Assembly: GCA_021813325.1 (NCBI GenBank)
Contig: JAKALA010000009.1
Location: 18,334-82,333 of the forward strand
Source of the DNA: a bacterium
GTDB lineage: Bacteria > Verrucomicrobiota > Verrucomicrobiia > Limisphaerales > UBA11358
Reading direction: 5' to 3'
Length of the DNA: 64,000 bases
Below the pieces are notes generated by a model, which had not been told where the DNA came from, did not search any database, and worked only from the letters and a program-made list of their open reading frames with translations. Shown piece by piece: positions 29,932 to 39,070 of this stretch (position 1 is the stretch's first letter; the number at the start of each line of letters is the position of its first letter). The position numbers and the translations under genes were made by a program.

Positions 29932-32900
29932 TTATTTGGGCGGAATCAGCTTCTGAAATTCCGGCAGCGGTCGCATCGAGTTGAAATGCGGATCTCGGCG
30001 GACTTCCGCCACCAGATCCCGCGCGGTCGGATTCGTTTTCAGCCGCTGGTTGCTGAGATCCACGGCGGCTTGGAGATTGGTCAAAGCGGCGGCGGTGTGT
30101 CCCAAATAGGCTTGCAGGGCGGCCAGGTCATAATGGGGATCGGCCTGGGCCGGGTCAAGATCGACGAGTTTTTGCAGCGCCACTTCGAGTTTTGGGAGGT
30201 TCTGGAACTGCGAGAAATAGCTGGCGATGATGGAGACTTCGGCAGTTTTTACCCCGGGGTTGGTCAGAGCCTGATCAAACATCTCAATCGCCCGGTTGGT
30301 TTCTTGCATTTGCGCGTAGGTGACGCCCAGCGCGATGAGGTTCTGGAAATTGCCGGGATTGGTCCGGGCGGTTTTTTCCATTTTATCAACCTGGCCAAAA
30401 GCCTTGGTGCGGTCGTCGTTTTCCTGCTTGAATTTCTTGAGGGTTTCAATCAAGTCAATGATCTGCTGGTTATACGGATCCAACTTTTGACAAGTCTGAG
30501 CCACGATGAGCGCGTCGTCGAAGCGTCCCAGCGGCAGCAGGAAGTTGATGTAACGGAACACGGCCTCGGGGCTGTAGGGACAGAACGCGAAGGCTTGCTT
30601 GAACGCAAAATCCGTTTCGCGGATCAGCGCCGCCTGGGCGGCCGGCGTTTTCTGGCGGTATTCCGGCGGGCATTGCGGCGAGAGGCGCCATGCATACATG
30701 CCGGCCTGGGAGCTGCGCAATTTGGAGAAGGCTTTTTGGGCGCTGTCGTCACGGATGAAGGCCCGGTCGCCGGTGTAACCCTTGTAATTGTTGCCGATGT
30801 AGGTGCGCTCGGCAAAGTCGGCGATTTGCTGCACGGTGGTGTCGTAGGTGATCCAGTTGCCGCAGAGCCGCGGGGCAAAATCCGTCCAGAACTTGTGATC
30901 CAGATCGAACATGTCCTGCGTCAATTCGGTGACCGGCTGGCGGTTGATCTTCATGATGACTCCGAACGGGGTTTCATGGGGATACATCCAATCCAACGGG
31001 AAGCTTTCCTCGACGTAGAATTCATTGGTCGGGTTCTGGTCAAAAATCACCTTGCACAGCAGTCCGTTGATTTTCATGACCGCCACCTGGCCGGACACCT
31101 GGACATGACCATTCTCCACATGCACTTCTTCGCCGGGCGAGAGCTGGTTGAGCTGGGCGCGGCGGGCGGCATCCTGGGTGTATTCTTCAAAGGATTTTTG
31201 GGAATCAGCCCCCGACGGGATGTAAATCTCATTTGGCGGATACACGCCCCGGGCGCGGCGGTAGCCTTCGACATACTTGCCCCAAGCGGTGAATGGACGG
31301 TCCAGAATTTCGTCCAACGTCCAGTTGACCAAGTGGAACAATCCCTGGTCGGAAGTTTGCCGGCAGATGTCATCTTCCTGGGCTTGGAGCATGCCCTGCT
31401 GCTGCTGGATATAGCCCCGCATCTGGGGATCCTGGATTTGTTGCAATTGCTCGTCCGTCTTGAAATTTTTCGTCAACGAACTGCCCACGACTTTTCGCCA
31501 GCCATGAACGCCGATGCTGAAAATGTATTTGGACAATTCACTGAAGAACGGCGGGTCAATCTGCTTGGAACGGTTGTATTGGGCGCGGAGATAATCCAAA
31601 TAGGTTCCATCGGCCAGGGCGTTTTGCGTGATGATGTAAACATCGCGCCGGTCAAAATGCTGGTCTTGCTTGGGCTGGCAGCGATGCGGAATGAAGCTTT
31701 CGCAGAAAATGATGTAGGTCGGGCAGAACCGGCCCGGATCGGTGCCGCCGAAGAGGATCGTGTTCCGCGCCATTTCCGGATAAATGAGCTTGGCATTTTT
31801 CGGATCTTTCAACAGTTCGGCGCGGCGGACATTGTCATAACTGAGCTGGCCGGTTTGCGGATCCTTGAACGGCGGCGTGAACATGTCATGGCCGAACCAG
31901 TAGCCAAACCAGTGGTTGCGCTGCTCGCTTTTATACCAGTGAGTCATGCCCGAATACACCGGCATCAACATGAACAAGCCGAGCAAAATCGCGACCGGCC
32001 CGCGCGTGCGGTAAAACGCCAGGGCGCCGATAAAAATCACCGGGACGGCCAGCAGCACCAGATTGGCGAAAATCGGCAGCGCATACTGGTCTTTATTGAA
32101 CGCCATGCCGATGTAATGCGGCAGTTTGAACCAATCGATTTCACCTGCCGGCCCGTAGTAAAGTTTGCCCGCGGCATCCACCAGGCAATAAAGCGCCAGC
32201 ATCACCCCCACAATTCCGCCAATGAAACCCCACAGCCGGAACTTCGCATAATGTGTGGCCATGTAGGCCGCCAAAATAGTGGTGCCGTAACCGATCATGA
32301 GGGTGAACAAGCCGTGGGAAGCGATGAAGAAGACTTCGTTCAGGTCGGAGGCGGAACGATCCGGGGTCACATCCAGCAACCGCACCAGAATGACCGACAA
32401 ACAGAAATAAACCGCCGTCAATCCAATGATCCAACCCCGTTCGCGTTTGTGCATTTTGTGCAGGAAAAAGAACGGCAGCAGGCCGATGAATATCAGCACC
32501 CAACTGAAGGAGTCTGACAAGCCTTCCACCAGATACCACAATTGAAAGGCAATCCGGCTGGGACTGGCAATCAACGTGGACGTGTTGGATTGATACTGGC
32601 CGCGGCTCAACGCATGGAAAAAGCCTTCGACCGTGCGCGGATAGCCCCATTGCATGGGCGGATCCGTCATGCAGGAAATGGGCATGTAAAGGTAGAACGA
32701 AACGCCCAGCATCCACGCCAGGCCCATGATCAGAACCACCTTCCATTCGGTGCCCAGTTTCCCGGTTTTGGTCGCCAGCCAGCCGGTGGCCAAAATGGAG
32801 CCGACCCCCACGATGTGGAAAATACCCACCTCAATCGGCGACATTGTATTGAGTGCCGGAATGGATTTGGCCTGCATAAGCAGCAGGCAGACCACATAAA

Positions 32901-33648
32901 TAATGCTGTTGCCCAGGAACAGATCGCGGCCCAGGCGCACCGAAGCCATGGCGACAATGATTTCCACGCCCATGGCGCTGAGCAGCAACGTTTGGTGAAT
33001 CGTCGCGCAAATGCCGTAGAGCAGCATGGCCAGATACAGGTAGCGTCGCTGCTGGGGCGCATACATCCAGCGCATCAAGCACAACATCACCGCAATCAAC
33101 CACGGCACGCCAAACACGGAAATGCGGTTGATCACCACCGATTCGCTCCACATGAAGCCATCCAACCCCAGCAACAGACCGGCAACCAAACCCGACACCA
33201 TGCAAATGGCGTTTTCCCAACGACCGGAAACGCCTTTCAATTCTTCAATGCCTTCGATCAGCATGCTGCTGCCGCGGGAAACCATCAGAGCCAACATGCC
33301 GCAGCCCATGGCACCGGCGAAGGACTGACCCACTTCCACGCGCCAGGCGACATTGCCGATGGGGAGAATGAACGTCCAAAACCAACTGTAAATGGCCCAA
33401 AACGGATAACCGGGAGGATGGGGAATGCCGGCATAAAATGAGCCGGTGCATAGTTCGCCGCTGTCTTCGAGCGTCAGTTGCGGCGCCAGGGTCCAGAGGT
33501 AAACGGCCCAAATGACCAGAAACGTGATGCCAAAAGTCAGCCAGTCAACCCGCCGGCACATGGGCGGCACTTTCACTGGTTCAGCCGGCGCGGCGGCTTT
33601 GGCGGCAGGTTTAACGTTGTTTTTCTTCGGTGTATCCATTTTTGACAT
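29932..33648 (-). CDS. DUF2723-type polytopic membrane protein with C-terminal TPR region
   Basis: VDWLTFGITFLVIWAVYLWTLAPQLTLEDSGELCTGSFYAGIPHPPGYPFWAI N-terminus typical of DUF2723; TPR-like tail. Confidence 0.8.
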   Translation of the reverse strand: MSKMDTPKKNNVKPAAKAAAPAEPVKVPPMCRRVDWLTFGITFLVIWAVYLWTLAPQLTLEDSGELCTGSFYAGIPHPPGYPFWAIYSWFWTFILPIGNVAWRVEVGQSFAGAMGCGMLALMVSRGSSMLIEGIEELKGVSGRWENAICMVSGLVAGLLLGLDGFMWSESVVINRISVFGVPWLIAVMLCLMRWMYAPQQRRYLYLAMLLYGICATIHQTLLLSAMGVEIIVAMASVRLGRDLFLGNSIIYVVCLLLMQAKSIPALNTMSPIEVGIFHIVGVGSILATGWLATKTGKLGTEWKVVLIMGLAWMLGVSFYLYMPISCMTDPPMQWGYPRTVEGFFHALSRGQYQSNTSTLIASPSRIAFQLWYLVEGLSDSFSWVLIFIGLLPFFFLHKMHKRERGWIIGLTAVYFCLSVILVRLLDVTPDRSASDLNEVFFIASHGLFTLMIGYGTTILAAYMATHYAKFRLWGFIGGIVGVMLALYCLVDAAGKLYYGPAGEIDWFKLPHYIGMAFNKDQYALPIFANLVLLAVPVIFIGALAFYRTRGPVAILLGLFMLMPVYSGMTHWYKSEQRNHWFGYWFGHDMFTPPFKDPQTGQLSYDNVRRAELLKDPKNAKLIYPEMARNTILFGGTDPGRFCPTYIIFCESFIPHRCQPKQDQHFDRRDVYIITQNALADGTYLDYLRAQYNRSKQIDPPFFSELSKYIFSIGVHGWRKVVGSSLTKNFKTDEQLQQIQDPQMRGYIQQQQGMLQAQEDDICRQTSDQGLFHLVNWTLDEILDRPFTAWGKYVEGYRRARGVYPPNEIYIPSGADSQKSFEEYTQDAARRAQLNQLSPGEEVHVENGHVQVSGQVAVMKINGLLCKVIFDQNPTNEFYVEESFPLDWMYPHETPFGVIMKINRQPVTELTQDMFDLDHKFWTDFAPRLCGNWITYDTTVQQIADFAERTYIGNNYKGYTGDRAFIRDDSAQKAFSKLRSSQAGMYAWRLSPQCPPEYRQKTPAAQAALIRETDFAFKQAFAFCPYSPEAVFRYINFLLPLGRFDDALIVAQTCQKLDPYNQQIIDLIETLKKFKQENDDRTKAFGQVDKMEKTARTNPGNFQNLIALGVTYAQMQETNRAIEMFDQALTNPGVKTAEVSIIASYFSQFQNLPKLEVALQKLVDLDPAQADPHYDLAALQAYLGHTAAALTNLQAAVDLSNQRLKTNPTARDLVAEVRRDPHFNSMRPLPEFQKLIPPK

Positions 33649-34019
33649 CAATTGCTCGAATTGGTTCTCGATGCGAAGGCGATACTAGACTGGAAATTAC
33701 CATGGTTTGTCCAATCAAAAGTGACGCAGTGCAGTTGGTTCTCCGATACTTGGCCGCCCGCTGGTTCCCAGTAAATAGCCCCTTGGTTGGTGCTGGTGGC
33801 CGTTAAAATTCGGGAATGCGACCAGAGATTGGCTCCGTTAAAATGCATGGCCATCAGCACGAATAGCAGGCAGACCATCGCCGGGGCCAAGCCCGACCAG
33901 TTCAAGGCGAGGGTCGAACGCTCGGTGGCCACGCGGAAAATACGCTGTTTAAGTCTGTCGGACGGACGGCGCGGACGCCAGCCATGCAATTGATTCTCCG
34001 GCAAGTTCAGTTCTTTCAT
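33648..34019 (-). CDS. Small single-TM protein, putative anti-sigma factor
   Basis: One TM helix (MVCLLFVLMAMHF); overlaps the sigma-factor ORF by 71 nt; stop/start TGATG junction with the DUF2723 gene. Confidence 0.5.
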   Translation of the reverse strand: MKELNLPENQLHGWRPRRPSDRLKQRIFRVATERSTLALNWSGLAPAMVCLLFVLMAMHFNGANLWSHSRILTATSTNQGAIYWEPAGGQVSENQLHCVTFDWTNHGNFQSSIAFASRTNSSN

Positions 34020-34500
34020 GTGCGACTCCTTCCAGTTTTGATTTTAATTTTTGCAGGCCATAACGGTAACGTCCGGCAGCCGTGTTGGGTGAAATTTCCA
34101 GCAACCCGCCAATTTCTTCAAAGGTGCAGCCGTGCCAGATTTTTAAAACAATGGTTTCCCGCTGGTCCATCGGCAATTGGGCCAGACACGCCATCGCCGC
34201 GCGTTCGGCCTCGGTTTCCCCGGGAGATTTTTCAAACCAACGGAGCGATTCCCATTCACGGGTCAGGCGACGCCACAAGCCGCGGCGATAATTTAACGCC
34301 CGGTTGCGGAAGCTGCGCATGCAATAATGTTCCGGCTTGCCGGGCGGAAAAGGCATTTGCATCAGCGCCAGAAAGGTTTCTTGAACCACATCTTCCGCCT
34401 CACCATGGCTCAAGCCCAGCGCCCGACCATACAAGATCAAGTCGCCCGCTTTGGCATCGTAAATGACTTCACACCAATGTGATTTTGCCCGGATGTTCAT
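33949..34500 (-). CDS. ECF-type RNA polymerase sigma factor
   Basis: GEAEDVVQETFLALMQM (region 2), LPMDQRETIVLKIWHGCTFEEIGGLLEISPNTAAGRYRYGLQKL (region 4). Confidence 0.85.
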   Translation of the reverse strand: MNIRAKSHWCEVIYDAKAGDLILYGRALGLSHGEAEDVVQETFLALMQMPFPPGKPEHYCMRSFRNRALNYRRGLWRRLTREWESLRWFEKSPGETEAERAAMACLAQLPMDQRETIVLKIWHGCTFEEIGGLLEISPNTAAGRYRYGLQKLKSKLEGVAHERTELAGESIAWLASAPSVRQT

Positions 34501-34600
34501 GTTTTCAATCCATAGACACCTGGGTTGCCGGATTTGTATAAAAAAAATTCGCTTTCTGGCAATCGGTGCTTTCGGCATTCTTTGCGCAAACGTAAACCCA

Positions 34601-35347
34601 ATGTATTGCGGTAAAAAAATCGTGGTGGTCATGCCCGCCTACAATGCAGCCAAAACCGTCACGCAAACCGTCGATGAGGTTTTTCAGCAGGGCATTGTTG
34701 ATGAGATTATTCTGGTGGACGACCGCAGCCGCGATGACACGGTGCAGGTGGCTTCGCAACTTTTGGGCGTCCGGGTGCATGTCCACGAGAAAAATACGGG
34801 TTATGGCGGCAACCAGAAAACCTGCTACCGGCTGGCGTTGGAGGCCGATGCGGACATCGTCATCATGGTCCACCCGGATTATCAATACACGCCCAAGCTG
34901 ATCCCGGCAATGGCTTCAATGATTGCCAATGGCTTGCATCCGTGCATTTTGGCGAGCCGCATTTTGGGCGGCTATTCCCTGAAGGGTGGCATGCCGCCGT
35001 GGAAATACGTTGCCAATCGCTTCCTTACCTTCGCGGAAAACGTCCTGATCGGCGCCAAGCTTTCCGAATATCATACGGGTTATCGCGCTTTCTCCAGAGA
35101 ATTGCTTCAGAAGATTGATCTGTCGCCGAACTCCGACGATTTCGTGTTCGATAACCAGATGCTAGCACAAATTTGCTGGCACGGATTTACCATTGGCGAA
35201 GTGAGCTGTCCCACCAAATATTTTACCGAGGCTTCCTCCATCAACTTCCGGCGCAGTGTGAAATACGGCTTTGGCTGCTTGAGCACGGGCCTGAAATTTC
35301 GTCTCGCCAAAATGGGGTTGGTCAACTCGCGGCTTTTTCCCCGCTGA
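34601..35347 (+). CDS. Family 2 glycosyltransferase
   Basis: KIVVVMPAYNAAKTVTQTVDEV, EIILVDDRSRDDT, ADADIVIMVHPDYQYTP. Confidence 0.88.
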   Translation: MYCGKKIVVVMPAYNAAKTVTQTVDEVFQQGIVDEIILVDDRSRDDTVQVASQLLGVRVHVHEKNTGYGGNQKTCYRLALEADADIVIMVHPDYQYTPKLIPAMASMIANGLHPCILASRILGGYSLKGGMPPWKYVANRFLTFAENVLIGAKLSEYHTGYRAFSRELLQKIDLSPNSDDFVFDNQMLAQICWHGFTIGEVSCPTKYFTEASSINFRRSVKYGFGCLSTGLKFRLAKMGLVNSRLFPR

Positions 35348-35356
35348 TTTTTAGGG

Positions 35357-36136
35357 CTACAAAGACTCGCTCACCCGCTGAATGCTCACCGCGCGGCCGG
35401 TATCATCATCCACGCGGATGACGGCGCCATGCAGCTTGATGTTGTTCCTCGCCACTTCGAAGCGTTGCGGCATGCCGGTGAGAAACCGTTTGATGACAGG
35501 TTCAATCTCACGGCCCAAACAGCCGTCGTGTGGTCCGGTAAAACCGGCATCACTCAAATATGCCGTGCCGTTCGGGAGAATCTGCTCGTCGGCGGTCTGC
35601 ACGTGTGTGTGTGTGCCCACCACGGCGCTGACGCGACCATCCAGAAAGCGGCCCAACGCGATTTTTTCCGAAGTGGCTTCCGCATGAAAATCCACGAAGA
35701 TAATTTTCGCCTGTTCTTTCAAGCGGTTCACTTCGGCTTCCGCCGATGAAAAAGGATTTTCCAAAGCCGACATGAACGTGCGGCCCTGCAAGTTCATCAC
35801 GGCAATCGGCGGCAGCGTGCGGAGTTGAAAAACATTTGAACCGCGTCCGGGAACACTGGCTGGGTAGTTGAGCGGACGCAAAAAGCGCGGCTCGCTGTAA
35901 AAAAGATCCAGAACCGATTTCTGATCCCACAGGTGGTCGCCAGTCGTAATCACGTCGATGCCCGCGGAAAAAAGTTCGCCGGCGATTTGGGGGGTGATGC
36001 CGTTTCCACCAGCGGAATTTTCCCCGTTGGCTATGACAAAATCCAAGGCTTGTTGCTCATGCAAACGCGGCAGAATTTGTTGAACTGCTTTGCGGCCCGG
36101 TTCGCCAACGATGTCACCAATAAAGAGTAGCTTCAC
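35357..36136 (-). CDS. YmdB-family metallophosphoesterase
   Basis: KLLFIGDIVGEPGRKAV, ANGENSAGGNGI, TTGDHLWDQK, DFHAEATSEK, GTHTHVQTADE. Confidence 0.88.
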   Translation of the reverse strand: MKLLFIGDIVGEPGRKAVQQILPRLHEQQALDFVIANGENSAGGNGITPQIAGELFSAGIDVITTGDHLWDQKSVLDLFYSEPRFLRPLNYPASVPGRGSNVFQLRTLPPIAVMNLQGRTFMSALENPFSSAEAEVNRLKEQAKIIFVDFHAEATSEKIALGRFLDGRVSAVVGTHTHVQTADEQILPNGTAYLSDAGFTGPHDGCLGREIEPVIKRFLTGMPQRFEVARNNIKLHGAVIRVDDDTGRAVSIQRVSESL

Positions 36137-36179
36137 TTAGCCGATTTAAACACGAACGCGGCGAAAAACACGAACGAAA

Positions 36180-36593
36180 TCACCGGGCCGCCGAATTTGT
36201 TTGCGCGTTGGACTGGTTTTGCAGGGCGCGCCAGAGCTGACGATTATTATGTTTTAACCGGTCATAGCGCTTGAGTTGTTGCGGATTGAGCAGCGGGGTG
36301 ATTTGGGCGTCAGCCTTGATCAGCAGGCTTTGGGCTTGCGGTTGGTATTCCTTGCGCAGCGCCTGAAGCTGAGTGCGGGTGTCGGTTAAAATCGCCCGGA
36401 TTTTGGTTTGTTGCTGTTTGTTCAGATGAAGCCTCTTGGCCAGGTCGCGCTCCACAAACCATTGGGCGCGTTCCGGGTGAATGATGGCCTGCTGCACGGA
36501 GCGTCGCACCACGAAACGCGTGCCGGCCACGCCGATGAAAATTCCCGCCAGAAAAACCGCGAGGAGCAACAGGATGGGTTTCCAGGTTTTCAT
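36180..36593 (-). CDS. Spy/CpxP-like or periplasmic metal-sensor-like protein
   Basis: N-terminal TM then helical LHLNKQQQTKIRAILTDTRTQLQALRKEYQPQAQSLLIKADAQITPLLNPQQLKRYDRL. Confidence 0.6.
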   Translation of the reverse strand: MKTWKPILLLLAVFLAGIFIGVAGTRFVVRRSVQQAIIHPERAQWFVERDLAKRLHLNKQQQTKIRAILTDTRTQLQALRKEYQPQAQSLLIKADAQITPLLNPQQLKRYDRLKHNNRQLWRALQNQSNAQTNSAAR

Positions 36594-36594
36594 G

Positions 36595-36903
36595 TCACAC
36601 GCCCTCCGGATCGAACAGATATTGGGACGATATTTGCGAAGCGCCGTCCGTCAATCCCGGATAACCCGCCGAGGACAGGGCGAAATCCGCGGCCACGCAC
36701 AATACCATGATGACAATGGCCGCCAGCGCGACCCGCGGAAATAGATGGTTTAACTGTTCAAAAAGGGAAGGCGTTATGTGCGCCCGACCGGCTGGTGCCT
36801 GTTTCACGGCGCGCAAAACGTCCCCGACAAATTCCGGACTTGGCAATGGCGACGGTTCCTTGCGGGCGGCCGCGAACAATCGTTTCAATCGGGTTTCATT
36901 CAT
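36595..36903 (-). CDS. Putative anti-sigma factor (single TM)
   Basis: 102 aa, one TM helix, 8-nt overlap with the upstream sigma gene. Confidence 0.5.
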   Translation of the reverse strand: MNETRLKRLFAAARKEPSPLPSPEFVGDVLRAVKQAPAGRAHITPSLFEQLNHLFPRVALAAIVIMVLCVAADFALSSAGYPGLTDGASQISSQYLFDPEGV

Positions 36904-37456
36904 GGTGCAGATATTTTTCCAAAATGTGTTTCAATTTTCCGCGCGCCCGGACGGCGCGCACTCTGACGGCAATGTTTGAAATGCCGGTGGCGGCGGCTAT
37001 TTCCTTGATGCTCCAGCCTTCCATTTCCAGCATGGTGATGATTACCCGGTCGGTTGGAGACAATTCATTCATGGCTCGATGCACAATCTCCGCCGCGCAA
37101 CGCGAATCAAGTTCGTCCTTAACGTCGGACTGCTGCAGCCATTCCAACGCATCGTCCCCCAATTCCGGCAGACCGACATTATTTTTATGCCGCTTTTCAC
37201 GCCGCAAGTGGTCAATGGCCGTGCGGGCGGCGATCCGCGAAATCCAGTGTTCAAACGGCGCCCGCCCGTCAAATTGGGCCAGCGCGTGCCACGCCTTTAC
37301 AAACGTTTCCTGGGCGAGATCCTCAAGCCGGTGATGATCGCGTTCGTAGCGATACAAGATGCCGAAAATCCGCGTCTGGTGCCGCCGGACAAGTTCGGCG
37401 AACTCGTCGCAAGCGCCGGCGCGGATGCGTTGCAGCAATTCAGCATCGTCGGTCAC
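36896..37456 (-). CDS. ECF-type RNA polymerase sigma factor
   Basis: DLAQETFVKAWHALAQFDGRAPFEHWISRIAARTAIDHLRR, LSPTDRVIITMLEMEGWSIKEIAAATGISNIAVRVRAVRARGKL. Confidence 0.9.
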   Translation of the reverse strand: MTDDAELLQRIRAGACDEFAELVRRHQTRIFGILYRYERDHHRLEDLAQETFVKAWHALAQFDGRAPFEHWISRIAARTAIDHLRREKRHKNNVGLPELGDDALEWLQQSDVKDELDSRCAAEIVHRAMNELSPTDRVIITMLEMEGWSIKEIAAATGISNIAVRVRAVRARGKLKHILEKYLHHE

Positions 37457-37459
37457 AGC

Positions 37460-37933
37460 CTAGTTATCCACGCTGGAGCCGATTTGATCAATGGCGCTTT
37501 CAGCAAAGGCATTCGCGCGTTTTTCCAGCTCGGAAATCTTTTTGAGCTGCTCTTCGGTCAGGAGCGGTTTGATTTTTTCAAACAGCTTCATCCGTTCCAC
37601 CGCCAGGTCGGCATCGACGGCAGAAACCTTGGCGGACGCGGCTCGCACGGAAGTTTCGGTGGCATCATTCGCCCGGATCGCCGCCCGCAAGTCAGCACGC
37701 GCTTCGTGCGACCGGCTGGCCAATGCTTTTAAAGTGTTCTTTTCGCCGGCCAGAATGCCCCGGATTTCTTTTCGTTGCTCCGCGGTCAAATCGAGCTTGC
37801 CGGCAATGCGCTCCATCACGCGGTTGCGCGCATGATGCGGCTTTTCGCGGGATGCGGCGCTGGCTTTGATTGCGGTCAATCCACCCACAGCAAGCACTGT
37901 GGCGGCGAGAACGATCAGAAACTTGTTTTTCAT
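37460..37933 (-). CDS. Spy/CpxP family (LTxxQ-like) periplasmic protein
   Basis: Signal peptide; KLDLTAEQRKEIRGILAGEKNTLKAL and KPLLTEEQLKKISELEKRA. Confidence 0.7.
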   Translation of the reverse strand: MKNKFLIVLAATVLAVGGLTAIKASAASREKPHHARNRVMERIAGKLDLTAEQRKEIRGILAGEKNTLKALASRSHEARADLRAAIRANDATETSVRAASAKVSAVDADLAVERMKLFEKIKPLLTEEQLKKISELEKRANAFAESAIDQIGSSVDN

Positions 37934-37992
37934 AACACCATTTCAAACGTGTTCGCCGGGTCAAATGTTTCAGCGCAATAATGAGATTATGG

Positions 37993-38970
37993 TCAGAGCC
38001 AGCACGCTGACGCGCCAATGAGAGCGGCCATCAGCCAGAGCACCAGGACGGCTTTGGTGCGATTTAATCCCATCCGGTTCAAGCGATGGGAAAGGTGGTT
38101 GGTATCGCCGATCCAAAATGGTTTCTTGTTCAAGGCGCGATATACGCTGACCTGGGCGAGATCCAGCAGCGGAACGGCCAGCACGAGCAAAGGGGTGAGC
38201 ACAGCGAGCCGGCGCGGTTCTTGTTTGGTGTAAAAATGGGGGAGAATGGCCATGACCGCCAGGAGGTAGCCGACGAGATGGCTGCCGGCATCGCCGAGGA
38301 AGGCGCGTGCGTTCGGAAAATTCCACGGGAGAAAACCCACCAAGGCTCCGCAGGTCAGGAACCCGGTGATGGCCACCAAATATTCGCCTTTGGCGGCGGC
38401 GATCAGTCCGAACAAAAAAGCGCCAATGGCGCCGATGCCGGAACACAGTCCGTTCATGTTATCCATGAAATTGAAGGCGTTGATCACGGTGAGAATCCAA
38501 AGGATGGTAATGGCATAACTGAAAAATTCGCTGTGAACGAACAAGGTGACCCGTTTGCACGCCGCCGCGACCGCAACGGCGATGAGGATTTGCCCGATAA
38601 ACTTGGGCAGCGCCCTGAGTTCGTGTTTGTCGTCCAGCCAGCCCAGCGCGGTGATGGCAACGGCCCCGCAGGCTAAAACGATCAGTTCAAGGGAACGCCG
38701 GTTAATTCCATGGATGATGGCGTCGGTTGACGAGATTTTGATTAATCCGAATTTCAAAAAGGCGGTGCCGGTGGCCAGCGGCAATAAAATGCCGGTCAGG
38801 ACCGCGAGCCCGCCGGCCAATGGGATGGGCGTGTGATGAATTTTTCGGTGGCCCGGATCATCCACATGATTGGTTTGCAGACACCATCGGCGCCAAAGTG
38901 GCAAGGCGAGCAGCGAGGTTGTGAAAGCTCCGAAAAAGGCGGCGGCGAAAAAATTAAAGGGAAAGCTCAT
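37993..38970 (-). CDS. MraY/WecA-family undecaprenyl-phosphate glycosyl-1-phosphate transferase
   Basis: HVDDPGHRKIHHTPIPLAGGLAV, NAFNFMDNMNGLCSGIGAIGA, FLGDAGSHLVGYLLA, DTNHLSHRLNRMG. Confidence 0.88.
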   Translation of the reverse strand: MSFPFNFFAAAFFGAFTTSLLALPLWRRWCLQTNHVDDPGHRKIHHTPIPLAGGLAVLTGILLPLATGTAFLKFGLIKISSTDAIIHGINRRSLELIVLACGAVAITALGWLDDKHELRALPKFIGQILIAVAVAAACKRVTLFVHSEFFSYAITILWILTVINAFNFMDNMNGLCSGIGAIGAFLFGLIAAAKGEYLVAITGFLTCGALVGFLPWNFPNARAFLGDAGSHLVGYLLAVMAILPHFYTKQEPRRLAVLTPLLVLAVPLLDLAQVSVYRALNKKPFWIGDTNHLSHRLNRMGLNRTKAVLVLWLMAALIGASACWL

Positions 38971-39070
38971 GATCAAATCGCCTTGGCCCAAACGAGCGGT
39001 TTAAGCGCATGGCGAAGGGCCGATATGAAACCAAACCGGCGACAGAGCGGTTGATTGGCGCTGGGATTGT

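Noticed and set aside
29875-32517. 880-aa plus ORF
   Set aside because: Exact antisense of the DUF2723 gene; His/Arg/Gly-rich shadow-ORF composition.
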